This document shows positions 45,698-57,604 of a DNA stretch of 64,000 nt, piece after piece. Every line of letters starts with the position of its first letter. The stretch's first letter is position 1. The translations under genes and the position numbers were made by a program. The stretch spans positions 54,500,760 to 54,564,759 of the forward strand of contig NC_052354.1 in the NCBI RefSeq assembly GCF_009727055.1. Reading direction: 5' to 3'. A model generated the notes under the pieces. That model did no database searches, was not told the DNA's origin, and saw only the letters and a program-made list of their open reading frames with translations. Origin of the DNA: Benincasa hispida (lineage: Eukaryota; Streptophyta; Magnoliopsida; Cucurbitales; Cucurbitaceae).

Positions 45698-47641
45698 TAC
45701 AAGTGGATCATGTCTTAAGTGATAACCAAAATGGCCTGTAGTATATGGATATGGGAGGGAAACCTTATCCTAGTAACGTTACGGATGCGGCCCGCTTTGT
45801 GGAATGGTCACAAGTGTTGTGATTTGTTACATATGGTCTGATCCTGATCATTCGTATAGGGGACATGCGAGCGAGGGCATCCTATACATAGAGTTTGTAT
45901 AAGACCCGACCACAAAGTGTTAACGTCTCGTTATATAACACCATTCAAGACCGAGACTTCACTTCACTAGGATGACCATAGGTAACATGACCTCAATCTT
46001 GAGTGAGTTGGGAATTCTTACCATTGAGAGTGGTCCTTTGATTTGCATGGGTGCAAGTGGCTAGGTCGTTGACTCAAACCTACCATTCTGAGGGTTCGTT
46101 TGATTTGGGAGCTGGGAACTCAGCTACAAAAGACGGAATTCACTCCTTCCTTGAAGCAGGAGCAAATAGATAGATAGCTCCGTTAAGGGCTGATTCCAAG
46201 GCTTGAACGATGTGGCGCCACACAGCTTCTCTTGGCCCGAGAAGTGTTCATACATAGAAGGACTATGTTGTATTATTCATTAGAGGAATCAGTGATACTT
46301 AAGGAGTGAGATATAACTACAGAGGCAAAATGGTAAATTGGCCCAATTGTACTTATGAGCATCTGTGAAGGGTCATCGTACTCATGATTGGTTATATCCG
46401 ATGGACATAGAAATATATATGTGGTAAGAAGATTTCAGTTATTGGCCTTTAGTGGAATTCCTTGCAGTTAATGGATGGTGGATCTCATGGCTAGAGAGTT
46501 TAGTCAACTATTCACGTACCATTGGAGCTTCAAGCCACAAGTCTATAAGGACCCCTTGGTAGCTTGGATGAAGTCGAGAATCAGTTTTTGGGTCAGTTTG
46601 AAATGTTCAAATTGACAAGAGGGAGTTTGATTATATATGATATAATTGAACTAGTTAATTATATAAGATATAATTGACTAAATGTATGAGATACATTATT
46701 TTGGAGAAAATTAGATATAAATATGATTTATATAAAGTAGAGGAGAAATTACTAAAGTAGATATATGATATCAAACTATAGGTTAAGAATATAATATGAT
46801 TATATTCATTAATTATTTAAATAGGCGGTTATAATATAATTGGCTGAGAATTTCTCCTAAATCGTGCGATAGTGGGAAGATTGATTTCGGTTATTGTAAC
46901 TGAAGAATAAAATGGAAAATATTTTCATTTTGTAAAGAGTTCGAAAAATTTAGCTCACGGTGTGAAAACTTCACGATTGCTTAGTTGAGAGCCTATACAA
47001 TAGTGTCCATCGCCTAAACAATCACACACCCGCGCACTAAACGATCGCCTGTGTTCTTTAAACGATCGCTCACCTTCTCTAAATGATCGCTTAGCGCGCC
47101 AAACTTTCCTAAACGATCGCTTAATATTTACTAGACGATCGCTTAGTAAAACCTACCCGATCATGTACCTTTCTCTAAGCGACAAGCACTCGACTATACG
47201 ATAGTCACCTACTATCTCCCACTTGCTTGTCATTCTACACGATTGTCCTTTCCTCCTCCCATTACTAATTCCATCAAAATCCACTCTTTGGATTCTCACT
47301 CCAAGAATACCAAGGGCTTCAAGTGGTGGTGTCATACCCGATTGTTGCTTGCTCATGTGTTGTCGTTCGTGTAGACGATTGTGGTGCTGTTAGGTGACCA
47401 TTTGTTGGGTGATAAGGACCGTAGAGGAGTCGCTTCCGCTAGATTGCATTCGAGTGAAGATAGTCTTCAATTGGTACGTTTACTCAATCTGTTGTTTTTT
47501 TTTTTTTTTTGTCAAAGCATGCCTATAATTAGTGTTAAAATGCATACCTGTTTGTTAGAATGTGTGTGTGGTAATTCGGTCACAATGAAATAGGAAATAT
47601 CCAAACCCGCTCATGGATACTCTTGTTTAAGAGTTCCTTTA
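45698..47641 (+). mobile_element. L1-related (L3) LTR, 5' end missing
   Basis: It starts mid-LTR at ACAAGTGGATCATG and follows the L1 consensus (GTGATAACC, GATGCGGCCCGC, CGGAATTCACTC, AGGGTCATCG) to a 3' end near GAGTTCCTTTA. It contains an array of CGATCG motifs at about 47,003-47,215. Gypsy A reverse-transcriptase sequence follows. The missing 5' part resembles the fragment at 27,704-28,731. Confidence 0.65.
47003..47215 (+). repeat. CGATCG-motif array in the L3 LTR
   Basis: At least five (C)TAAACGATCGC-type motifs lie near 47,036, 47,058, 47,079, 47,108 and 47,131, with weaker ones on both sides (TAAACAATCAC, CCCGATCATG, TATACGATAG). The core CGATCG is self-complementary, and several copies extend to CTAAACGATCGCTTAG-like near-palindromes. 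A related motif cluster sits in the leader of L2 elements. Confidence 0.85.
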
Positions 47642-48220
47642 CCAACAATCTTAATCTGGTTGTACCTTGAATATGCATCCATGAAACTCAACATCTCGTG
47701 GCTAGTTGTTGCATCTACTAACTAATCTATCATGGGAAAAGGAAGAAAGTCTTTTGGACAATCTTTATTGAGATTATTGAAGTCTATATGCATTCGCCAC
47801 TTACAGTTCGCTTTTTTCACCAAAACTACACTAGACAATCATTGAGGGTAATGGACCTCTCTAATGAATTTGGTTTTCAACAAATCATCTACCTAACTTG
47901 CTATGATCTCATTTCACTCTTGATTAAACATTTGTTGCTTTTGCTTTACTGGTTTGAAATCTCTATCCACATTAAGGTAATATATTATTATACCGTGATC
48001 AATTCCAGGTATATCCTCATGTTACCAAGCAAATATGTAAACATTCTTCCTAAAAATCTGATCAAGCTTTCTCTTTTCTGTACTTCCATTTTGGTTCTAA
48101 TATTTACCCTCTTATCCTCTGTGGTGGGTGAGATTGATTCTAAAGTTTCTGCTGGCTGGCTTCCTTGGTTGGCCTCAACGTCGACCTTGACCTTTACCCT
48201 TTGGTTGGGGATTTAATCGT
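47642..48220 (-). pseudogene. Gypsy A reverse-transcriptase remnant
   Basis: The minus-strand frame encodes a decayed Ty3/gypsy RT segment. At about 47,735-47,650 it reads LVDATTSHEMLSFMDAYSRYNQI, close to the conserved (L)SFMDAYSGYNQI motif before the RT active site. Upstream it is diverged, with stops. It ends near 48,220, where CACTA transposase sequence begins. It is the most 5' coding piece of gypsy A in the window. Confidence 0.6.
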
Positions 48221-48229
48221 ATGATTATA

Positions 48230-51200
48230 ATATCTACTTATAACTGATGCAAGTCATTTATGCATATTATTTTCGCACACAAGTCACGAAAGAATGTACA
48301 TAATTCGACAATAGTAGTTGATACATCCTTTCGTAAGCATGCTCAAATGCCTATAGGAAGAAGTCTTTGAAGTAAAATATGAGAGTCATGAACCTTCGTA
48401 TTTTTCCATCTTTCTCACTCACACAAACCCATTAGGAAATTTTACTGATTTCAAGAACTTACAAAATTCAACTATTTCATTGTAGCACGTGGCTTTACAA
48501 ATTTAAATTCTTCTTGTCACAAATGTAAATATTTTCATATCTTTAAATCTTGTAAATCCAACCATGTATTGGTCGTGTCTTTTTTCTTTCATTCGATACT
48601 TAACAATGTGCCGATCAAGTTGTCGCAAATGTTTTTTTCCAAAATGCACCACGTCTAATTTATGTCATAACAACAGTTATGAGCAATACGAAAGTTGGAA
48701 AAAGATACTTTCTTTAGTTCAATTTAGACTTTGTTTCCTTTTCTTATGTTGTTTTGTTGGAGGTTTGCAAAGCATAGAGAGGTTTATCGTACTTAATTGT
48801 TCTAACATCTCTTCTTCATTCATTGTAACTCGTTGAGGTCTATGTTCAACGTCTCCATCATGTTGCTTACTTCTATACCAACTGTGATTTTAAGGAAGAT
48901 AACATCGATGCCCCCCATAAAAGAAATATTTCCTCTTATCCGAAACGATGATGCATCTTCCTTACAAATGGGGCATGTTTGATAACCCTTAGTACTCCAC
49001 CCATATAAATCACCATATATGGGGAAATCATTAATAGTCCATAACAAACTTACACGTAGTTGAAAGTACTCACCACTAACACAATCATAATTGCGAACAC
49101 CATTATTCCACAATTATTTCAACTCATCTATCAATGGTTGTGAGTAAATGTCTGAAGGTTTGTGAAAATTGTGAGGAAGCAAGAGCATACCCCAATTTTA
49201 ATTTTTTTACATAAACATAAAATTACAGAGATGAAAAACATTATGCATTCAAGAAAAAGGAAAAAAAATAAAGAAAGAAAAACAACATGCTTAAACAAAA
49301 GAGAAGAGGAAATTAGGGTTAGAAGACACTTACCCTTGGAGTCATAATTTCTTCTTGATTTCCTCTCCAAATGGTCATAAATTGTCATTTGCAAATGATG
49401 ACTAAAGCACAATACCTTAAATGGCCAATTGGTTAGATTCTACAAGAATGGAAACCACGGTATTCTTCGCAAGGTTGAAAAAGCACAGAAGTTATGGGGT
49501 CTGTGATAATTTTTGGGAGGAGGAATTAAGAATTTTTTAGATGAATTCTTTTCTTGCAGAGAGATTGATTGGGAGAGCAAAAAAATTCACAACAGACATT
49601 CTGTGTTCACAAGCAAAAACGTAACTTCCCTTCATCCCACGATTTAATGGAGAGAAATAGGAGGAGGGAGTTATGTGAATTAAAATTAATTTTAATTTAA
49701 TTAATAATATATAATTATATAATAACCACCTTACTATATAATATATATTATATTATATGTTATATCTGATTTAACATATAACCTATAGTTTATATTATAA
49801 TAAATATAATATAACCTATAGTTTGTAATTCTCTCATTGAACCTATAGTATCTAATATAAATCAAATTCATATTAAATTTAATCTATAGTTTTCATATGA
49901 ATCCAATTCATATATTTAATATTTGAATAACATTCAAATACTTATTCCTCTCAAAATAAACTTTATATTATAATGCATCAAATACATTATATTAATTATA
50001 TCACATATAATTAATTTATATGAACTATATCATATATAATTAATTTCATAAATTAATTTAAATAATTCAAATTAACCCAAAATTAATTTGATTCTCAATA
50101 ATCCCAGTTGAGCTACAGAATGGACCTTATGGGCCTATAGATTGAAGTTCAATGGAACTTGGATAATTAATTAAACTCTTTAATTGAATTACCCAACTTC
50201 CATTAACTGTCGATCACTCTACTAAAGACCGACAACTGCACTCTTCGCACTATAGATATATTTCTGTGTCCATTGAATATAACCAATCAACAGTCCGTTG
50301 ACCCTTCATAAATTGCTCGTAAGTACAGTCGGGCCAAAATTACCATTTTGCTTCTATAGTTACATCTAACTCCTTAAGTATCACTAATCTCTCTAATGAA
50401 TAATAAGTCATAGTCCAACTATGATCAAACCTCTCTCGAGTCAGGAGAGAGTGTGGCTCCACATTGTTCAAGCCCCAGAACCAGCCCTTAATGGAGCAAT
50501 TTCTCTACTTTTTCTAACTATAGAGAATGAGTGAATTCTTTTTGTGTAGCCCCGTTCCCAACTCCCCAATCAGACGAATCCTCAAAATAGTACGCATATT
50601 GAGTCGGTGACATTGGCCATTCTCACCCATGCAAATAAAAGGACCATCTTCATAAATAGAAGTTTACAACTCACTCAGGATTCAGGTCAAGTCACCTATA
50701 GTCATCCTGGTGAAATGCAAGTCTATTCTATCAACAATAATGGTATATAGTGAGACTAGTCATTTCATGATTCGGTCTTATACAAAGTCTTTGTATAAAA
50801 CACCCCTGCTCACATGTTGCCACATGAATGATTAGGATCACATCATTTGTACCACTTTACAACAATTGTAACATCTACAATGCAGACCGTATTCATAGTG
50901 TCACCAGGATAAGATACTTAACCTTATCCATTTACTACAGACCATTAAGGTTGTCTTCTAAACATGATTCACATGTATGTCTCCACATACATGTTTTAAG
51001 TTATAGAAAGTAACCTTGGATCTTAGTTTATCGATTTTGTGGGTTAATGCTACTAAATGTCAAATAAAATACTAGATATTTTATTAAATAAATAAATTAT
51101 TTGTACATTATAATTACAAACTACTGGACCCACGAGATTTAGGGCATCAACCCCAACAATGTCAATTTCCTTTACATGAAATTTTGAACCTGATATAAAG

Positions 51201-52291
51201 ACATAAAGAAATTAGTTTCTTTCATGCATTTTCATTGTGGCAAATTATAAGAAATTAATACAATAGGCCACATACTATAATAAGTACTTATATTTCAAAT
51301 GGATCAAATCCATCTGAAGCTAATCCTAAACGAACACTTTGTGAGTTTAAAGCAAACCGCAAATATTCACGATGAAAATGTTTGCACCCTTCTCCATCAG
51401 CCGGATGTCGTGATATACCATCTGTTACAACACACTTTTCTTTATGCCACCTCATTTTAGATGCAACACGACGCGATGTAAACAATCGTTTCAATCTTGG
51501 AATCAATGGAAAGTGGCGTAAGACTTTATATGGGATCTTCTTACCTTTTCCATCATTAATTTTATACCGAGACTCATCGCATACTGGACATTTTTGTCAA
51601 TGAGAAAGTTTTTTCCAATATAATATGCAATCAAACTTGCACGCATGAATTAAGTCACGGTATAGCCCTAAATCACGTAACTTCTTCTTAGCTTAATAAT
51701 ATGAACTAGGTATAGATGCACCCGTCGAAAATTTGTTCTTTAACAATTTAAGTAGCATATCAAAAGACTAGTTACTCCAACCATTAAGAACTTTAATTTG
51801 CATCAATCTTTCTAAAAAGTTCAATGAAGAGTATTTTGTACAACCAAAGTACAATCCATTGCTTGCTTCATCTAGTAAATCCTCATATAGGTTTGAATTA
51901 TCACTCTTGTGGACATTAGTGGGTATCTCGGTCTCAATATCTTATTCATATAAATCTTCCTTGATAGTTCGAACTTGTAAATCGTTTAGAATATTGAACA
52001 TCTCATTTTCTTCAGTTAGCACATAATTAAACTCTGTATTACTCAATCATTCATCATGTACTGAATGAGATGTCTGATTTAATTCTCTTGATAAATTAAC
52101 TGCTTCCCCACGATATACCCATTGACTAAACGAGGGAGACATTCCATATGTGAACAAATGTCACTCAACCCCATCTAGTGATTCCCACACTGTATTTATA
52201 CAGTTTTTGCATTGACACATTGTTTTTCCCAAGTTATTAACTTGAAACTTTGCTTTCTCAAGGAACTGGGTCACTCCTTTCATAAAAGCCA
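48230..52291 (-). pseudogene. CACTA (En/Spm) TNP2-type transposase pseudogene, split by a solo LTR
   Basis: Read 5' to 3' on the minus strand. At 52,291 a transposase-associated domain starts (MAFMKGVTQFLEKAKF, then CQCKNC, HLFTYGMSPSFSQWVYRGE). At about 51,880-51,600 is YEDLLDEASNGLYFGC, then NFLERLM, and further LRDLGL and DCILYW. At 51,597-51,290 is CPVCDESRYKINDG, then PRLKRLFTSR, a HPADGEG segment and VRLGLASDGFDPF. At 51,290-51,160 is an MWP..L..YNLP.WKCMKE-type segment. After the LTR (49,113-48,822) comes WNNGVRNYD, then LLWTINDFPIYG and WSTKGYQTCPIC. At 48,820-48,240 are a LDVVHF segment, LKSHDSHILL and ELCTFFRDLCAK. Several in-frame stops and small shifts show that it is dead. TNP2 proteins bind and mobilise CACTA transposons. 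Confidence 0.88.
49153..51158 (-). mobile_element. Solo LTR of family L1 inside the CACTA transposase
   Basis: A 2,006-base LTR. On the minus strand it starts TGTTGGGGTTGATGCCC at 51,158 and ends AACCTTCA at 49,153. It is flanked by a perfect ATGTC duplication (49,148-49,152 and 51,159-51,163). The transposase reading frame on both sides is continuous if the LTR and one duplication copy are ignored, which confirms the ends. It contains no coding region. Confidence 0.93.
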
Positions 52292-53337
52292 TTGAGAACT
52301 TATCTCAAGTTGAATCCAATCTTTATTTATTTTTAATGATATTATTTCCTAAACTCTGGTTTCCTAGGGTCTTAAAGTCTTAAACATATAGGAATTACAC
52401 AAAAGATCAAAGTTAGTTTTAACTAACATATGAAGTCGAGGCTAGTGTTAGAAATAAATATTGAGGAGTTTCAATGTCATATGAACTTACATTCTTTTTC
52501 TTTTTCATTCTTATTTCAATTACTTTTGGCTTAACTTTTGATTCCTAAAGTATTAAATTTATTGCTTTTGGTGAATATTAAAGGGAAGAAATGAGAATCT
52601 CTCTTTCTAATTATACAAATTAGGAACGCTTCATTCATATTATTTCTCCAACATTATTAAAAAGAATTAGTGTATTTATACGAAGTATGCACTTAATTCA
52701 TTAAGATCATTTATTCCCTTTTTACAATTCCAAATATAAACCTAATACAATAAAAAAAATCAACTCCAACATACACAATAATAATATTTAACCACAAACA
52801 AACAACAAAAAATGTAATTCAAACCAACAATAAAATCATAATTAAAATCAACCAATAAAATATTCATACTCAAAGTCTTTATGAACCATAATCATAATCA
52901 TATATAATAATTAAAATAAAAAATCAAACCAACTATAACCATACAACAATAAAACTTAAATCACATCCCCAAATCTTTAGCAAATAAATAAATAACAAAA
53001 ATAACCAAAAAGGTACAAATTAATCTCAACAACTACAACATGTAAATCACACCCGTGATTGGAAAATCTCAACAATCATATTAAGTGTTTCCAAATAATT
53101 TAACTACAAAAAATTGAAATCACACTAACAATGCAAATATCAACAACAATTAATGAAAATCATACTAAAATTTTCTAAAAAATGTAATAACAAAGAACAA
53201 ATCACACCAAAATTTGAACAGAAATATAAATCTCAACAACAATTCCAAAAAATTCAAAATAAAAATTGAAAATGCAAAAATAGTTAAGACTTACAGAGAG
53301 AGGGGTCACGGTGGGGTTAGACGGATGGGGTAGGGTT
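52292..53337. other. AT-rich region upstream of the CACTA transposase
   Basis: Very A-rich on the plus strand, with repeated AACAA/AATAA runs and no coding frame. It is presumably the 5' part of the CACTA element. Its last 60 bases are G-rich (GGGGTTAGACGGATGGGG) and continue on the far side of the solo LTR at 55,183. Confidence 0.5.
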
Positions 53338-53342
53338 AGAGG

Positions 53343-55177
53343 TGTAGGGTTTTATGTCCTGAAACTCGCAGTTTGTAAAAGATAAACATATTCCATAGTC
53401 AATAAACTTATTATTGATTCTATTAAATTGTATACGTAAAAGTCTAAATCCAATAAACTAAGATCCACGGCTATTATGTAAATACTTGAACTTTATGTAG
53501 AGAAATAGAGATGAATCAAGTTCAAGTAAATAGCTAAAATGATCTATAGTACATGATTAAGGTTGGGTACCTTATTCTGGTAACACTATTGGATGCGGCC
53601 TACTCTGTAACTGTTACAAGTTGTTGTAAAGATACTACAAACGAAGTGATCCAGATTCGTTTATGTACTGACATAAGGAGTGGGGACATCCTATGCAATG
53701 AGTTTGCATAAGATCGGACCAAGAAATAAGTCACTCTTATAAGAAATAAGTCATTCTTACTTTATAACGTTGTTTACTATATAAGACTGACTATTTCACT
53801 TAGATGACCTAAGTAACTCGATCTTAATCTTGAACTAACTATGAACTCCTGTTTATTCGGGATTATCCTTAGATTTGCATAGGTGAGGATTGGCTCAACA
53901 GCGTCGACTCAATTTAGGGATAGGTGGAGACATAGGGTGCAAGACGGAATTCACGCCTACCCGATTTAGGGATAGGAGAAAAGTTGTTCTCTCAAGTACT
54001 GAATCCAGGTCTTGAACAAGGGGCCTCACCCCTCTCACTGGGCCGAGAAAGTTTTGGTTTAGTGACTGAATCACAAACTAGTTGTTCATTAGAGAATCAA
54101 TAGAAACTTGAGAAATAAGATGTAATCTCGGGAGTAAAACAGACATTTAACCCAATCGTTATTACGAACAACCTGTGAAGGGTCGACTTACTAATCATGG
54201 TTAAATCAAGTGGACGTAATATATCTATAGTGAGGGGATTGCAACTATGGACTTTAGTGGAGTGACCCATTAGTTAACGAATGAGGGTTAATTCGATCTA
54301 ATGAGTTTAGCCAATTAATCTCGGATCGTTGGAGCCCATGGTCTATAGGTCCACGAGATCCCTCTACTAGCTCGTAAATGGATTAACTTTAAAGTAGCGT
54401 GATAAGTTTGTTTGAAACGTTCAAATTAGAATTAAACGGAATAGAAGAATTAATTAATATTTAAATATGATTTAAATATTAAATTTATGAAGGTGGATTT
54501 GTGTAAAATCAATTTAATATTTGATATTAAATTAATTAGAATTAATTAAATTATTTAAATAATTATTTATTAATTTTATTAGATAATTAATTTATGAAAT
54601 TAATTTTGTAAAATAATAATATTTTTAATTTTTGAAATCATTTGGTAAAATTGAAAAGTTTGAAAAACACAAAATGCAATTATGGATTTTTCCATTAACA
54701 CCTTCAACTAACTCACACTAAACCCACTTAAGTTTGGTTTCAATAACTCCAAGCATGAGTTGCATCTCATGCAGTCATCTTCTTTGCATGAAAGTTCTGT
54801 AATAAATAGAGAAGACTGGAGTGAAATTGAGACATGCATCAATAGAGTTTTTGCTGAAAAATTCGAGTTGAAGAAGTTGTTCTTCAAGTGGATTGTTGCA
54901 GTGAGTTCTTCTCCAAATTCCCTTTCATTCAAGCTTATCTTGAGTCCTACAACTCAATCTAAAGCTCCTAGAGAATAGTGGGGAAGATCTTGAGGTGGTT
55001 CACAACGAGATTTATAGAAATTTTGTAGCTGAGAATCAAAATTCAAGAAATTATACAAAGGTGTTACATGAAACCCTCTTGTTATTGTATGAACATGCTT
55101 CATTCATAACTAAAATTAATGAATTAGAATACTTAATGAACATTGTTACTTCTGCTGCATGATGATATACTCCTTTA
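53343..55177 (+). mobile_element. Solo LTR of family L2
   Basis: A 1,835-base LTR starting TGTAGGGTTTTATGTCC and ending near ACTCCTTTA. It is homologous to the L2 LTRs at 37,844 and 43,551. It is flanked by a perfect AGAGG duplication (53,338-53,342 and 55,178-55,182) within G-rich sequence. There is no internal region. The 3' terminal CA is mutated to TA. Confidence 0.88.
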
Positions 55178-55182
55178 AGAGG

Positions 55183-55525
55183 GGGTTGAGTAGCAGTGAA
55201 ATTGACGAGGAAGAGTGGGCTTGGCTAGGTGGACGAGCAGGGTGAGGTTAGAGGGGGCTAGGTTGCGGAGAAATCGAGAGAGAGGGAGTTGGGTGGCGGT
55301 GAAATGTATGGGAAGGGAGGGTTAGGCTAGGCAGACGAAGAGAGATTTTGAGAGAAGGGAGGTGTTAGACATATTTAAATAATAATATGTTTATCACATT
55401 GGGTTATTTTATTAGATTGAGCCCTATTATGTGATCTAATTAATTAAGGCTTTAGATTCCTAATTGAGTATGAACTTAATGGGTAGAAGCCAATTCCTAG
55501 TTAATTAGGGTTTAATAGAAACATT
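55183..55525. other. G-rich then AT-rich spacer between two element ends
   Basis: The first 190 bases are G/A-rich with repeated GAGAGAGGGAG and GGTTAG...GGCTAGG motifs, continuing the sequence left of the solo LTR. The rest is AT-rich with TTAATTAGGG runs. No gene was recognised. Confidence 0.45.
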
Positions 55526-55898
55526 CGCTACAAAAAAAAAAAAAAAAAAAAAAAAAAACTACCTTTCTTTGACGCTTGCAATTTTAAATACTTGACGTTT
55601 TTATGAAAAAAAAAATCAAGAAATAGGTGATTTTAAAGAAAAAAGTCAAAAATTGATTTTAAAAAGCAGGGTTGTGCATTTTTCTTAGAAATACAGTACT
55701 TGACGTATTAAAAATGTCAAGTTCAATTGATGATTCTAAAACGTCAAGAATTTTGGAATATACAGGGTAGCGTTTGTAAACGTATTTTGACGAAAAAAAT
55801 GAAAAATGTGTGCGCCTCACGCATGCAGCGTTGCAACACTACGGGTTTTGACGGGAAAATTATGCGCCTCTTGTCCTCTTTGGCTCAATTTTAATTCG
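55526..55898 (+). mobile_element. Left end of a CACTA-like element with TTGACG subterminal repeats
   Basis: It begins CGCTACA followed by a 27-base A run (55,532-55,558), one base away from the canonical CACTACAAAA terminus. It is followed by direct and inverted copies of a TTGACG core near 55,569, 55,592, 55,690, 55,713 (as GTCAAG), 55,742 (as CGTCAAG), 55,787 and 55,846. Multiple short subterminal repeats in both orientations are typical binding sites for CACTA transposases. The element is interrupted at about 55,899 by an Athila-type LTR, and its right end must lie beyond the window. Confidence 0.5.
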
Positions 55899-56503
55899 TG
55901 TACAAAAACTTGTAGAAGAAATGGAAGAAAGTTCTCTCTCGAGCTTAACTTTCTCCATTCCTTGATCGGCGGTAGTGGTGGTTCTCTTCCCTCTCATGTT
56001 CTTCTTGTCACCACAATGCAACTCTAAAGTCTCAAAATTTCAGAATTATACAATGAGCTAAAGATCTCTTCATCTGGTGGGATTTCTTCTATTTATAAGC
56101 GTCGGTCTTCTCCAACTTGATGATGGGGCAGCATTAAATTCCATACCCTGGTCAGCCGCCTAACACTCAGATGCTTTTCAGACGCCGCCAGCTACAGATG
56201 CTCATGCTGGCAAGTGGTGATTTGACACAAACAACCTAAATCAATGAATCTTTCTTGCGATGAATCCCTCCAACGCATGCCCATGCGTTTGACATTGCCT
56301 GCGACACTTAGAATCTATTGAAATCCTGCAATATCATGCGTTAGCACCGTAGTATTTTAGCAATAAACATTCTTTTGCATGAGTTTGATAATGTTCGAGT
56401 AATTCCATGCAGTTTCTCTAAAAATGATGAGATTTTATCATTAAAGACCCTAATTATTCCAACTTTTGAGTCACAATAACTTGTATTTCTACAAGTTACC
56501 ACA
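55899..56503 (-). mobile_element. 3' LTR of an Athila-type gypsy element
   Basis: On the minus strand it starts TGTGGTAACTTGTAG at 56,503, right after a purine-rich AAATTTGGAGG, and ends about TTTTTGTACA at 55,899. It contains a TATA box. A perfect 9-bp stem lies near the start (TAACTTGTA, four-base loop GAAA, TACAAGTTA). The partner LTR is outside the window, so the 55,899 limit is an inference from the TG...CA rule. Confidence 0.55.
56089..56100 (-). promoter_or_regulatory. TATA box of the Athila LTR
   Basis: GCTTATAAATAG on the minus strand, about 400 bases into the LTR, at a suitable place for the U3/R boundary. Confidence 0.5.
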
Positions 56504-57604
56504 CCTCCAAATTTGAACAATACTTTTCCTCGAGCATTCCACAAATAACTCTTTGTTATCTCCATTGTCTTAAGTGTGTAGGGTTCACCTCTCATCATAT
56601 TCATTTATAAGCTTAAGACTAGAGTGGAAAATGTAACGCAGGTTGATTCTTTTCTAAAAGGAAGAATGTTTTATTTCAGGTGCAGCAAGCCTTTTGTCAA
56701 CAACTCCTTTTGTTTTTCAAAACATTCTCGTTTTTTCTAAACCAGCAATGCGTTAGATGCTTTTCTTTTTAAAACAATATGCTGGTAAAAAAAAAAAAAA
56801 AGTATGAATTCTGGGTTACCCATGCGTTATTCCAGGTATCCCACTTTCATTATGACTTGCCCCCACGGGAGTCATGCGAGCATCTAACTACGGGTGAGAG
56901 CTCTTCACAACTAAACTCATATCTAGCATATATGCGTTTCAAGATAAAGCTTCTGTAAACTAGATAGTGGAGTTTTGGGACGCATTGGTCTGAGAGACTT
57001 AACTTCACTTTTACTTGCCCTCATGGGTGTCGTGCGAGCATCAAACTATGGCTAAGTGCCTGTTCCAATTTTTTTAACTCATGCCATTTTGAGGTTTTCT
57101 TTTATAGAGTATTGACAGAGGAGTTTGCATTTAACATCTTTCTATTTTGTTTCCTCTCTTTTTGATGAACTTACTCGATAAATGCGTCTTAATCGAATTT
57201 CCTTTACCCCCAAATTTTGGAGATTAGCTAAATCCTCATTGCTAAAAGAGAAACAAAATTTTGAAAAGGCTTTGAGAATTTCGAAAGGAGTTTTGATTTA
57301 GAGCTTGCATGTGTTAGAAAGAAAACATGTAGAATTTTTAGAAAAGTTCAGGCTTTGTTGATTTTCTTAACGTCTACTCTGTACTTATAAGTTTCATATA
57401 TACTAATATTATTATGGTAAAACAACGCACAAGACAAGAAAAATAGCTAAAGAAAAAAAAAGGTATGCTAAGGACAAACTCAAAGATGAAAAATGATGGA
57501 AATCTCATTCATTTCATTGGATAACTCAGTGATGGAATAAAACAAACACAACAAACAAATACAAAAGATCAATAAATAAAACAAAGTAACCAACACCCCA
57601 AAAT
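56504..57604 (-). mobile_element. 3' untranslated region of the Athila element
   Basis: Non-coding sequence between the ORF3 stop and the LTR. It holds a polypurine-like AAATTTGGAGG at its end and two copies of a diverged direct repeat about 160 bases apart (near 56,851 and 57,013, sharing ACTTGCCC, then a GTGCGAGCATC/ATGCGAGCATC block). A purine-rich TTTGGGGGTAAAGG (57,205-57,220) could be a second or older polypurine tract. Confidence 0.5.

Noticed and set aside
47153..47356. Minus-strand 67-codon frame
   Set aside because: Lies in an LTR next to the CGATCG array. No domain and not conserved.
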